From an uncultured Christensenellaceae bacterium (GTDB lineage Bacteria > Bacillota > Clostridia > Christensenellales > UBA3700): DNA of 64,000 nt. The stretch covers positions 1 to 64,000 of the forward strand of contig CALWHF010000010.1 in NCBI GenBank assembly GCA_944380305.1, written 5' to 3'. Both the position numbers and the translations under genes were made by a program. Under the pieces are notes generated by a model that was given only the letters and a program-made list of their open reading frames with translations, was not told where the DNA came from and searched no databases. Below, in pieces: positions 7,779 to 14,897 of this stretch (positions are counted from its first letter, which is position 1; the number at the start of each line of letters is the position of its first letter).

Positions 7779-8633
7779 TCAGACCGAAAAAGGAGCGATA
7801 CTTTCGCACGTTACGGTCATGTTTTTCGTCGGGTGCGGGAAAGAAAGGAAAGAGCAATGCAGCATAAGTCTGTCGGAGGGATTTGCGTTTGCGTTGTAAA
7901 GTTTATCGCCGACGAGAGGATATCCTATATATGCCGAATGCACGCGGATCTGGTGAGTCCTTCCCGTAAGCAGAGTAAAGCGGACGAGAGATTTTTTACC
8001 GTTTGCAGAAAGTCTTTCAAAAAGGGTTATTGCGGGCTTGCCCGTATCCGAAACTTCGCGGTGTACGCCGTCGGAGGCGAGCGCGATAGGTGCGTCTATC
8101 CTGCCTTTTTCGGGCACGACTCCATCGGCGAGCGCGGTATAGCGTTTGTCTATTTTGCTGGCAAGCTGAGCCTCGTGCAGTCTGTTCGCGGCAAGAGCGT
8201 TGCGCGCGACTATGATGAGTCCCGACGTGTCTTTGTCCAGTCTTCCGACAGGGCGGTAGACGTATTCCCCGAAGGCGTTGGCAAGCACGCTCGCAAAGCT
8301 GTCGCCGTAGTGGGAACGAAGGGGTACGGTCGCGACGCCGTGCGGCTTGACCGCTACCGCGACGTCTTCGTCGATAAAGGCGAATTCGGGGACGAGACCG
8401 CTCACGGGATAGCGTACGGGGTTTACGGGCAGGGTCAGGAAGAGAACGTCGCCGCGCTCTATCCGTGCGGTTGCGAATATCGCTGTTTTTTCGTGCGAAC
8501 CTTTGCGCATTACGCGGATAAGCCCCGGCTGTTTGCGAAGCTCGGTTATCATCGTGCGGGAAAAGCCCGCCGCTTTCATCACGTCGTCCGCCGTGCCGTC
8601 GAAAAGCGCGGTCACGGTATAGTTTTCTACCAT
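7779..8633 (-). CDS. RluA family pseudouridine synthase
   Basis: A 284-residue enzyme that would convert specific uridines in rRNA or tRNA to pseudouridine. The catalytic motif GRLDKDTSGLI contains the essential Asp; many relatives have His in place of the Gly. The RluA signature TGRTHQIRVHSAYIGYPLVG lies near the C-terminus. ATG 8633 is preferred because AGAGGG lies 6 bases upstream; an in-frame ATG at 8651 has no ribosome site. It overlaps the end of the MGMT-like gene by 7 bases, so the pair is translationally coupled. The exact RNA target cannot be read from sequence. Confidence 0.9.
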   Translation of the reverse strand: MVENYTVTALFDGTADDVMKAAGFSRTMITELRKQPGLIRVMRKGSHEKTAIFATARIERGDVLFLTLPVNPVRYPVSGLVPEFAFIDEDVAVAVKPHGVATVPLRSHYGDSFASVLANAFGEYVYRPVGRLDKDTSGLIIVARNALAANRLHEAQLASKIDKRYTALADGVVPEKGRIDAPIALASDGVHREVSDTGKPAITLFERLSANGKKSLVRFTLLTGRTHQIRVHSAYIGYPLVGDKLYNANANPSDRLMLHCSFLSFPHPTKNMTVTCESIAPFSV

Positions 8634-8944
8634 TTCAAGCCCTCTTGCCATTGGTACTTTTTCAGATCGACGATATAGTTTTCGTCGCAGGGGACGCCTT
8701 CTTTCGCGAGCAGTTCCGCCTGTGCCTCTATCCCGCCGAACGCGAAAGCGCGGGCGAGAGAACCGTAGCGGTTGACCACTCTGTGACAGGGTATTATTAT
8801 CGGGGTCGGGTTGTCGTGCAGCGCGTAACCCACGGCGCGGGACGCGCGCGGCGAACCGAGTATCCTCGCTATCTGTCCGTAGGTGGCTACCTTACCGCAC
8901 GGTATTGCCCTGACTACCTGATATACGTCGTCGTAAAAGCTCAT
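8627..8944 (-). CDS. MGMT-like DNA-binding domain protein (methylated-DNA cysteine methyltransferase family)
   Basis: A 105-residue stand-alone domain of the O6-alkylguanine-DNA alkyltransferase family. It shows the winged-helix region VPCGKVATYGQIA-like (AIPCGKVATYGQIARILG), the recognition helix SPRASRAVGYAL and the active-site motif IIPCHRVVN with the reactive Cys present. Alkyltransferase-like (ATL) proteins usually replace that Cys with Trp, so this could be an active minimal repair protein or a lesion sensor. Full Ogt proteins have an extra N-terminal domain, which is missing here. AGGAG lies 7 bases before ATG 8944. Confidence 0.9.
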   Translation of the reverse strand: MSFYDDVYQVVRAIPCGKVATYGQIARILGSPRASRAVGYALHDNPTPIIIPCHRVVNRYGSLARAFAFGGIEAQAELLAKEGVPCDENYIVDLKKYQWQEGLKW

Positions 8945-9251
8945 CGTTGACTCCTTTTGTCCGTGGCGCGAGTGCGTACGGGCAACAATAATATTATATC
9001 AAAAGTGCGCGTGCGTCGCAACGCCCGCTTGAATTATTGTGCGCAACAAACTCGCAAAACAGTCGTTGCGGCAATGCCCGCCGCGAAAAAGGCGTCGTGT
9101 ATTTCCGAGAATCGTCCGCAGTCCTTGCGAGGAGGGATTTTGCGTAAAAATCGCGCCTGCGGATTTTTCGAGTCGTCCGAATTATTGCTTTGAGACTTTT
9201 CGGTATGGTAGAATTTTCATATAGGCAACGGCAAAATTTTACATTCGTCCG
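8945..9251. other. Gene-free stretch between divergent genes
   Basis: It contains a minus-strand promoter for the MGMT-like gene: TTGCGA, 17 bases, TATAAT with the -10 complement near 8995-9000. The rest, about 9010-9250, has no convincing reading frame, hairpin or repeat; a 78-codon plus-strand frame from 8957 lacks a ribosome site and family resemblance. Confidence 0.5.
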
Positions 9252-9289
9252 CCAATAAACGCGGAAACGGCGTTGTTTAATATTTGAAC
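9252..9289 (+). promoter_or_regulatory. Likely autoregulated ECF-sigma promoter, copy 1
   Basis: CCAATAAA, 12 bases, GTTGTTTAATATTTGAAC. The same two blocks with the same 12-base spacing occur at 11491-11528 before the DINPS lipoprotein gene (GTTGTTTAATATATGAAC). Two such long matches, 2.2 kb apart in front of functionally related genes, point to one dedicated sigma factor, most simply the ECF factor encoded immediately downstream. Confidence 0.75.
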
Positions 9290-9301
9290 AGGGAGAGGGA
9301 T

Positions 9302-9823
9302 TTGGATAAAAAAGAACTGGACTTGTGCTTGCAGGAAGTCGCAAAGGGCGATAACGCCGCTTTCGAAAAGCTGTACGCAGAGACAAGGAAGGGTATTTTC
9401 GCATTTCTTTACGGGTTTTGCGACAATTACCATACCGCCGAAGATCTGACGCAGACTGTCTACCTGAAAGTCAAGGCAAACGTAAGTAAATACAAAGCGG
9501 GAACGGACGCGAGGGCGTGGTTGTTCCAGGTGGCGAAATATACCGCGCTCAACGACCTCAAAAAGGGCAGGCGCGAAACGGTCGCGACCGAGGAACAGAC
9601 CGCGAGACTCGAGGCGAGGTCGTACGAGATGAAAGATTCTCCGGTATTCGACGCGATAAATTCCGTGCTCGACGACAAGGAGAGGCAAATAGTGATAATG
9701 CACGTTCTTTGGGGCTTTAAGCACCGTGAAACAGCAGATATGTTGTCGATGGCTCTGGGAACCGTGCTCTGGAAATACAACGCGGCGATAAAGAAGCTGC
9801 AGAACAAATTGAAGGAGGGCTGA
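9302..9823 (+). CDS. RNA polymerase sigma factor, ECF/sigma-70 family
   Basis: A 173-residue sigma factor with region 2 (LYAETRKGIFAFLYGFCDNY, then AEDLTQTVYLKV, and ARAWLFQVAKYTALND) and region 4 (DDKERQIVIMHVLWGFKHRE, then a helix-turn-helix ending in KKLQNKL). It has no region 1 or 3, as in ECF factors. TTG 9302 is chosen because GGGAG lies 6 bases upstream; the next in-frame start, TTG 9284, falls inside the presumed promoter. It is followed after 3 bases by the RsgI-like anti-sigma gene. It would direct transcription of its own operon and of the lipoprotein at 11552, going by the shared promoter motif. Confidence 0.92.
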   Translation: MDKKELDLCLQEVAKGDNAAFEKLYAETRKGIFAFLYGFCDNYHTAEDLTQTVYLKVKANVSKYKAGTDARAWLFQVAKYTALNDLKKGRRETVATEEQTARLEARSYEMKDSPVFDAINSVLDDKERQIVIMHVLWGFKHRETADMLSMALGTVLWKYNAAIKKLQNKLKEG

Positions 9824-9826
9824 GCA

Positions 9827-11236
9827 ATGGACGAGAAAGAACTCAAAAAACTGCTTGATAAAGAACTCGACAAACTTGCGCCTTCCATGTCCAAGAAGGT
9901 CAAAAACGCGCCGATAATAACCGTATCCGAAAAGGCGGAAAAGAGCGCGCACAGGATAGATATAAAACCCGTTCCGAAGCGCAGCGGATCTAAAAAGTTT
10001 GCGATCGGGGCGATAGCGGCGGTGCTCGTGGTTGCGATCGCTCTCGCGGTCATTCTTCCTCCGATGCTCGGGGGAGGAGATCCCGACGTGTCGTATTCGG
10101 CGGGATACCTGAGAATGGACATAAATCCGTCGGTGGAATTCGTCTTCGACGGCGACGGCAAGGTGGCCGCGGTCAAAAGCGCGAATTCGGATGCGGACGT
10201 CCTTTTGACCGACGAACTCAGGAATAAGGTCAAAGGAATGAACGTGGACGAGGCGGCGGCGACAGTTGCAGAAGAGGCGGGCAAGCTGGGTTACATCGTG
10301 CCCGAGACTGAAAACGCGGTCAGGATCACCGTAGTGGTCAACGGCGCAAAAGCGGACGAAGTTATAGGAAAGACAACCGCGGCGATAGAGAACAGGTTTA
10401 TGCAAAGAGGCGTGCTCGTGGCGGTCGTTTCGGTAAAGAGGAGCGCGGACTGGCTTGCCGAACAATACGGCGCGGCGGCGAGCGATCTGAAGAGCGCGGT
10501 CGAAAGCGTGGCCTCGAAGGCAGACGAATATTTCGAGCAGCTCGCAAAAGAAAACCAGAGCAGTCTCGATAAGCTCAAAGAGTATTACGAAAAAGAGGTC
10601 TTCGGCTATCTGACCGACCTTCTCAAAGCGGAATGCGCGAAGATAACAGTGACGAGAGAGTATCTGCACAAGGCTCAGACGTTGAACGACGAGATAAAAT
10701 CCTATAATTTCGCGCAGTCTTTCCTTATGAAGGACTACTGGGAGACCGTAAAGACCGACGAGTGGAAAGAAGACGAAAGCCTCGCGGAACTTGTAGAAGA
10801 TATGAGTTCGCTGTTGGAAAGGATAGGGAAGATCAGAGATGACGAGATTGACGGTTATGCCGAACTGCTCACGCTGACGACTCTCTACGATCTGTTCATC
10901 GACGAAGAATGGATATACGATATAGGCAACGCAACGCTGGAGGAGATAAAAGGCAGTTTGGATTACATCGTGCAGGAGCTTGAAAAGCTCAACGTGACGA
11001 TAACCGACGGCATACGGGACGCCTTTGCCAAAGTCCCCTCGAGCGTAGGCGAATTCCTCGACGGCACTCAGAGTGCGATCGACGGCATGAGAGAAGAACT
11101 CGAAGAGATATACCTTGAATATTTCGAACAGGACAGGGAATACTTGACGAGAGAAGATTACGACAGTTTCTATACGCGCATCGAGAGCGAATACGGCAGC
11201 CTCGAGGCTTACTGGGAGGCTCGCGAGAGCGCGTAA
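9827..11236 (+). CDS. RsgI-like membrane anti-sigma factor
   Basis: A 469-residue single-pass membrane protein. Residues 1-55 are a charged cytoplasmic domain that would hold the sigma factor, 58-80 are a transmembrane helix, and the rest is extracellular. Residues about 94-125 (YLRMDINPSVEFVFDGDGKV) match the conserved middle domain of RsgI-type anti-sigma factors, whose Asn-Pro bond in DINPS is reported to self-cleave during signalling. The remaining ~280 residues are acidic and strongly helical, probably coiled coil, with no sugar-binding domain such as RsgI sensors often carry. RsgI normally pairs with SigI; here the partner is an ECF-like sigma factor. GGAGG precedes ATG 9827. The sensed signal is unknown. 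Confidence 0.8.
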   Translation: MDEKELKKLLDKELDKLAPSMSKKVKNAPIITVSEKAEKSAHRIDIKPVPKRSGSKKFAIGAIAAVLVVAIALAVILPPMLGGGDPDVSYSAGYLRMDINPSVEFVFDGDGKVAAVKSANSDADVLLTDELRNKVKGMNVDEAAATVAEEAGKLGYIVPETENAVRITVVVNGAKADEVIGKTTAAIENRFMQRGVLVAVVSVKRSADWLAEQYGAAASDLKSAVESVASKADEYFEQLAKENQSSLDKLKEYYEKEVFGYLTDLLKAECAKITVTREYLHKAQTLNDEIKSYNFAQSFLMKDYWETVKTDEWKEDESLAELVEDMSSLLERIGKIRDDEIDGYAELLTLTTLYDLFIDEEWIYDIGNATLEEIKGSLDYIVQELEKLNVTITDGIRDAFAKVPSSVGEFLDGTQSAIDGMREELEEIYLEYFEQDREYLTREDYDSFYTRIESEYGSLEAYWEARESA

Positions 11237-11262
11237 CATAAATATCCCCCTTATCTTAAGAG

Positions 11263-11293
11263 AAAGGCGGTCGCTCGAGCGGCCGCCTTTTTC
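11263..11293 (+). terminator. Rho-independent terminator of the sigma operon
   Basis: AAAGGCGGTCGC, loop TCGA, GCGGCCGCCTTT followed by TT. It lies 26 bases after the anti-sigma stop. The following bases to 11490 contain nothing I can identify. Confidence 0.85.
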
Positions 11294-11490
11294 CGTACGA
11301 CTGTCTTTACGGGTAAGCGGTTGCAAAGAGGGCGCGTTTCAAGCTTCGGAAAAGAGTTGTCTGCCTTGAGTATACGGGCAAGCATGACGGCAATCGGATC
11401 GGAAGATGCGCTCGATGCTTTACGTCTGCCGCGAGAGTATCGTGCGTTTATTTAGCTGTATAAAAAAATTCTGTAAAATTTTTATCTTTT

Positions 11491-11528
11491 CCAATAAATA
11501 CCTTTTTGCCGTTGTTTAATATATGAAC
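11491..11528 (+). promoter_or_regulatory. Likely ECF-sigma promoter, copy 2
   Basis: CCAATAAA (11491-11498), 12 bases, GTTGTTTAATATATGAAC, nearly identical in sequence and spacing to the motif before the sigma gene at 9252-9289. Confidence 0.75.
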
Positions 11529-11551
11529 GAAATCCACAGGAGGACGGTTTT

Positions 11552-13027
11552 ATGAAAAAGATATGCTTGATTACCGCAGTCGTACTGGTAGCGGTTCTGG
11601 CGTGCACGGCGTTCGTCGGGTGTGCCAATGCCGACAAGAAGGACGACAAGACGTATGTGAGCGTCGATATAAATCCTTCGGTCAATCTCGTGGTTGACGG
11701 AGAGGGAAAGGTCGAATCGGTCGAGGCAGCAAACGAGGATGCGCAGGTAATGCTGTACGGCGAGGTCATTGTCGGAAAGACCGCAGAAGAGGCGTTCGAA
11801 CTCATTGCAAATCTCGCGGTGGAATGCGGTTATCTGACCGAGGAGAACAGCGGAGTCAACGTGACGGTAGTCGCGGGCAACGGATCCGCTGACGTAGAGA
11901 CCAAGATCGGCAATATCGTGAAAACCGCTTTCAACGCAGAGGCGGAAAAGGCGAATATAGCTATCAATATCAACACGGGTGCAAATTTTTCGCTTGAAAG
12001 ACAGTTTGAGTACGCGAAGGGTAAATACCCCAACGTCAATGCGGTCCAGAACATGACGATAGGCAAATTCAAGCTGGTCACCGAGCTGGTAGCGAACGAC
12101 GACGGAGTCACGTTCGAGTACGCGGCGTCTCTCGACAACGAGGATCTGATCGCGAAGCTCAACGAGTGCTACGGCAAGATCGAGCCTTATGCGACCGAGG
12201 CGTACAAGACGGCTGTTGCCGAGGCTAACGAGGTATTCGGTCTCGCCAAGGCGGGTGCTGAGAGTGCAGGCTGGTCTGCATACTATGTGCTCAACGTCCT
12301 CAAACATCCTGTAAACTACGGCATGATTTACGGCGTATACAATTCGGCTGCGGTATCCCTCGATTACACACTCGACAAGATCGAGCAGATCAGAGATTAC
12401 GCAAATGCGGCTCTCGCCAACGTCGATACGCAGAAGATAGCGGACGCGCTCGGCGTAGAGAAGAGCGAAGTGGACGCGGCTATCGTGGACGAAAACGGCA
12501 AAGTCACGCTCGAGAGTATCGACGCGTATATCGACAGGACAGTCAAGAACATGAGCGCGGAGGCTTACGAACAGATCAAAGGCGAGCTCGCGGGACTTAT
12601 GACCTACGTTGACGGACTTCAGGCGGAAGTGGACGAATTCATAAATACTCTTCCCGAAGAGTATGCCGATTCGATAAACGACATCGTAGCGAGCGTCAAG
12701 GTCCTCGGCGGCGACATTGTGGAATTCGTCGAGAGTCTCGGAGACCTGACCGTGGACGACGTCAGATCGGTCGTGACCTACCTCGAGAACAAGCGCGACG
12801 AAGCTATGGCGAACATCGAGAAGGACCTCTCCGCAGAGGAACTCGCAGAGGCTGAGGCGTACGTCGCAGAGTACAACGACATCGTGTTTTCCGCTCAGAA
12901 CATATACAACAAGTCGGTCGAGGCGGCGAAACAGCAAGCGGAAGAATTCCTCGCTCAGGCAAAGCAGGCGAGATTCCAGTGGCAGCACGGTCAGGGCAAC
13001 GGTAACGGCAACGGAGCCGACGCGTAA
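11552..13027 (+). CDS. Lipoprotein with RsgI-type DINPS domain
   Basis: A 491-residue secreted lipoprotein with a signal peptide ending in the lipobox AFVGC (Cys24). Residues about 35-68 (YVSVDINPSVNLVVDGEGKV) align with the extracellular middle domain of the anti-sigma factor encoded just upstream. The rest is acidic and helical, ending in a GNGNGNG tail. It has no transmembrane helix or cytoplasmic part, so it cannot itself bind the sigma factor. It is probably part of the regulon and may compete with, shield or feed back on the anti-sigma sensor; that is inference. ACAGGAGG precedes ATG 11552, and it has its own copy of the presumed ECF promoter. Confidence 0.8.
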   Translation: MKKICLITAVVLVAVLACTAFVGCANADKKDDKTYVSVDINPSVNLVVDGEGKVESVEAANEDAQVMLYGEVIVGKTAEEAFELIANLAVECGYLTEENSGVNVTVVAGNGSADVETKIGNIVKTAFNAEAEKANIAININTGANFSLERQFEYAKGKYPNVNAVQNMTIGKFKLVTELVANDDGVTFEYAASLDNEDLIAKLNECYGKIEPYATEAYKTAVAEANEVFGLAKAGAESAGWSAYYVLNVLKHPVNYGMIYGVYNSAAVSLDYTLDKIEQIRDYANAALANVDTQKIADALGVEKSEVDAAIVDENGKVTLESIDAYIDRTVKNMSAEAYEQIKGELAGLMTYVDGLQAEVDEFINTLPEEYADSINDIVASVKVLGGDIVEFVESLGDLTVDDVRSVVTYLENKRDEAMANIEKDLSAEELAEAEAYVAEYNDIVFSAQNIYNKSVEAAKQQAEEFLAQAKQARFQWQHGQGNGNGNGADA

Positions 13028-13120
13028 CAAAGACTTACAGGGGAGAGATCCCGCAACATAATTCCATATTAGCCTATTTATATAGGGTAACCAAATCCCA
13101 AATCTACACACAACTGGCTG

Positions 13121-13149
13121 AAGGGCAATCGTGAAAGCGATTGCCCTTT
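13121..13149 (+). terminator. Rho-independent terminator
   Basis: AAGGGCAATCG, loop TGAAAG, CGATTGCCCTTT. Confidence 0.85.
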
Positions 13150-13157
13150 GGTCGTGT

Positions 13158-13243
13158 GGTCGTGTGACGACGGCAGGGTAGGCTTCGCGTATAGAGGCAG
13201 CTTGCGTTGTGTCGTACCATGTCATGGTCGTGTGACGACGGCA
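13158..13243. repeat. 18-bp direct repeat in the gene-free stretch before metF
   Basis: GGTCGTGTGACGACGGCA occurs at 13158-13175 and 13226-13243, and each is followed by a GGG...GCTT(C/T)GCGT segment, so a ~68-bp unit is duplicated. Apart from this, the terminator and an extended -10 (TGCTATTAT at 13362-13370), the gap 13028-13410 shows nothing further; I see no SAM riboswitch. Confidence 0.5.
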
Positions 13244-13410
13244 TAGCGGGCTTTGCGTGTCGCGCGGTATTGTTTTTTGCCGGAAGGAGTGTTGGACGGT
13301 GCGACGAAATCCGCTCTACGGCAACAAAAACGCAGAATTTGATGAAAATATCGAAAAAGTGTGCTATTATAGTAATAATATATGCACGGGTAGCGCGAGG
13401 TGAAAGGGTT

Positions 13411-14265
13411 ATGTATATCAGAGAATTGTTCTACAAGAAAAAGGTCGTGATGTCCGCAGAGGTGTTTCCGCCCAAGAAAAACGGCATGCTCGAGGGAGTC
13501 ATCAGGGCACTCAAGGAGATAAAACCGCTCGATCCCGATTATGTGTCCATCACATACGGAGCAAGCGGCAGCGGAGGTATGACCACCGCAGACGTCGCGA
13601 GCGTGGTCATCGACGCGTTCGACATGACCGCCGTGGCACATATGACAGCGGTCAATATGACGAAAGACCTTCTCGAAGAACGTCTCGGCATGCTCGAGCG
13701 CAAAGGGGTCAAGAGCATACTCACTCTGCGCGGCGATATTGTCGAGGACAGCAGGTTTTACGACTTCCGTCACGCAAACGAGCTGGCGAAATACATTCAC
13801 GACAAATATCCGTCTTTCGAACTTCTCGGCGCGTGCTATCCCGAAGGTCACCCCGAGGCGGCGAGTCTCGACGCGGACCTCGATATGATAAAACTCAAGA
13901 CCGAATGCGGCGTATCTCACCTGGTCACGCAGCTTTTCTTTGACAACGCGACCTTCTACGGTTTTGCCGAAAAGGCTGAGAAAAAGGGGATAAAGGCGAG
14001 CGTATCCGCGGGTATAATGCCGATAACGAGCGTTCAGCAGGTCGAGAGGATAGTCTCGATGTGCGGCGTTCAGATCCCCACCGCGTTCGCGAAGATGTGC
14101 GCGACCTATCAGGGCGAGGATCTCTACAAGGCGGGTATAGACTATGCGTGCGGGCAGATACGCGATCTAATCGACAACGGCGTCAGAGGCATACACCTGT
14201 ACACGATGAACAAGGGTGACGTGGCGCGAGAAGTGTTCACGCGTTTCGAGGGGGACAGAAAGTGA
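13411..14265 (+). CDS. metF: Methylenetetrahydrofolate reductase
   Basis: A 284-residue enzyme that reduces 5,10-methylene-THF to 5-methyl-THF, the methyl donor for methionine synthase. It begins with the family signature SAEVFPPKK and continues with the DPDYVSITYGASGS barrel strand, LTLRGD, AACYPEGHPEA-like (GACYPEGHPEAASL) and LVTQLFFD, all hallmarks of MetF. Length is normal. ATG 13411 is supported by GAGGTG about 9 bases upstream; the open frame extends further but without start signals. It begins an operon with the MetH activation domain (GTGA overlap) and metH. Confidence 0.95.
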   Translation: MYIRELFYKKKVVMSAEVFPPKKNGMLEGVIRALKEIKPLDPDYVSITYGASGSGGMTTADVASVVIDAFDMTAVAHMTAVNMTKDLLEERLGMLERKGVKSILTLRGDIVEDSRFYDFRHANELAKYIHDKYPSFELLGACYPEGHPEAASLDADLDMIKLKTECGVSHLVTQLFFDNATFYGFAEKAEKKGIKASVSAGIMPITSVQQVERIVSMCGVQIPTAFAKMCATYQGEDLYKAGIDYACGQIRDLIDNGVRGIHLYTMNKGDVAREVFTRFEGDRK

Positions 14266-14897
14266 TAGCTCCCGAGGTTCTCGCAAAATACCTCGGCAGA
14301 GGCGAAGACGCGCTCGCTCTCGCAAAGAGAGCCGTGGAAGAAGTAGACAAAACAGCCGTTTGCCGCGCGGTAGAGGCTACGGCGAGACTTGTCAGAAAGG
14401 ACGGCAGACTGTTTGCCGAAAATACCGTGCTCGAATTTAGGGGCAGCGACATAGCGCGTCTGCTCGAAGGTTCGGATGCGGTATATTATTTCTGCGCGAC
14501 GATCGGTGTCGGGACGGACAGGCTTATCGAAAGACTCAAACTGACCGACCTGACGCTCGCGTACGCGGTCGATCTGTGTGCGGGGCTTTGGGTAGACGCA
14601 TATTGCGACGAGCTCGAAGAAAAACAGCGAGAGAGGCTGAAAGAGAACGGAAGAACGCTGACGAGGCGTTTTTCTTGCGGATACGGCGATATGCCGCTCT
14701 CTTCGCAGGGCGCGTTTATCGAGGCTCTGAAGGCGGATAAATTTCTGGGAATAAGGCTGACCGAAGGCGGAATGATGATACCGTCTAAGACGGTCAGCGC
14801 GGTCGCGGGTATAGGTTTTGCCGAAAAAAAGGCGGAAAGGCGGTGCGACGTATGCGTCAAACGCGGGTCGTGCGAAGGAGGTTTTTGCGGTGATTGA
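14262..14897 (+). CDS. Vitamin B12-dependent methionine synthase activation-domain protein
   Basis: A 211-residue stand-alone protein corresponding to the C-terminal reactivation module of long MetH. It contains AVDLCAGLWVDAYCDELEE, RFSCGYGDMPLSSQ and LTEGGMMIPSKTVSAVAGIG; the last matches the AdoMet-binding signature RxxPxxGYP region functionally, in the clostridial form. Four Cys near the C-terminus (CDVCVKRGSCEGGFC) could bind metal. It would reductively remethylate oxidised cobalamin in MetH. It starts at GTG 14262 inside the metF stop (GTGA) and overlaps metH by 8 bases, so the three genes are translationally coupled and the split MetH parts are made together. Confidence 0.85.
   Translation: MIAPEVLAKYLGRGEDALALAKRAVEEVDKTAVCRAVEATARLVRKDGRLFAENTVLEFRGSDIARLLEGSDAVYYFCATIGVGTDRLIERLKLTDLTLAYAVDLCAGLWVDAYCDELEEKQRERLKENGRTLTRRFSCGYGDMPLSSQGAFIEALKADKFLGIRLTEGGMMIPSKTVSAVAGIGFAEKKAERRCDVCVKRGSCEGGFCGD

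Noticed and set aside
8957..9193. 78-codon plus-strand frame between the MGMT-like and sigma genes
   Set aside because: GTG-type start without ribosome site, no domain, Arg-rich composition of an accidental frame.
9239..11326. Long minus-strand frame opposite the sigma/anti-sigma genes
   Set aside because: Arg/Val/Phe-rich antisense shadow of G+C-rich coding sequence; the plus-strand genes have clear family motifs.
13300..13410. SAM riboswitch before metF
   Set aside because: No S-box or other SAM aptamer core could be found in the metF leader.
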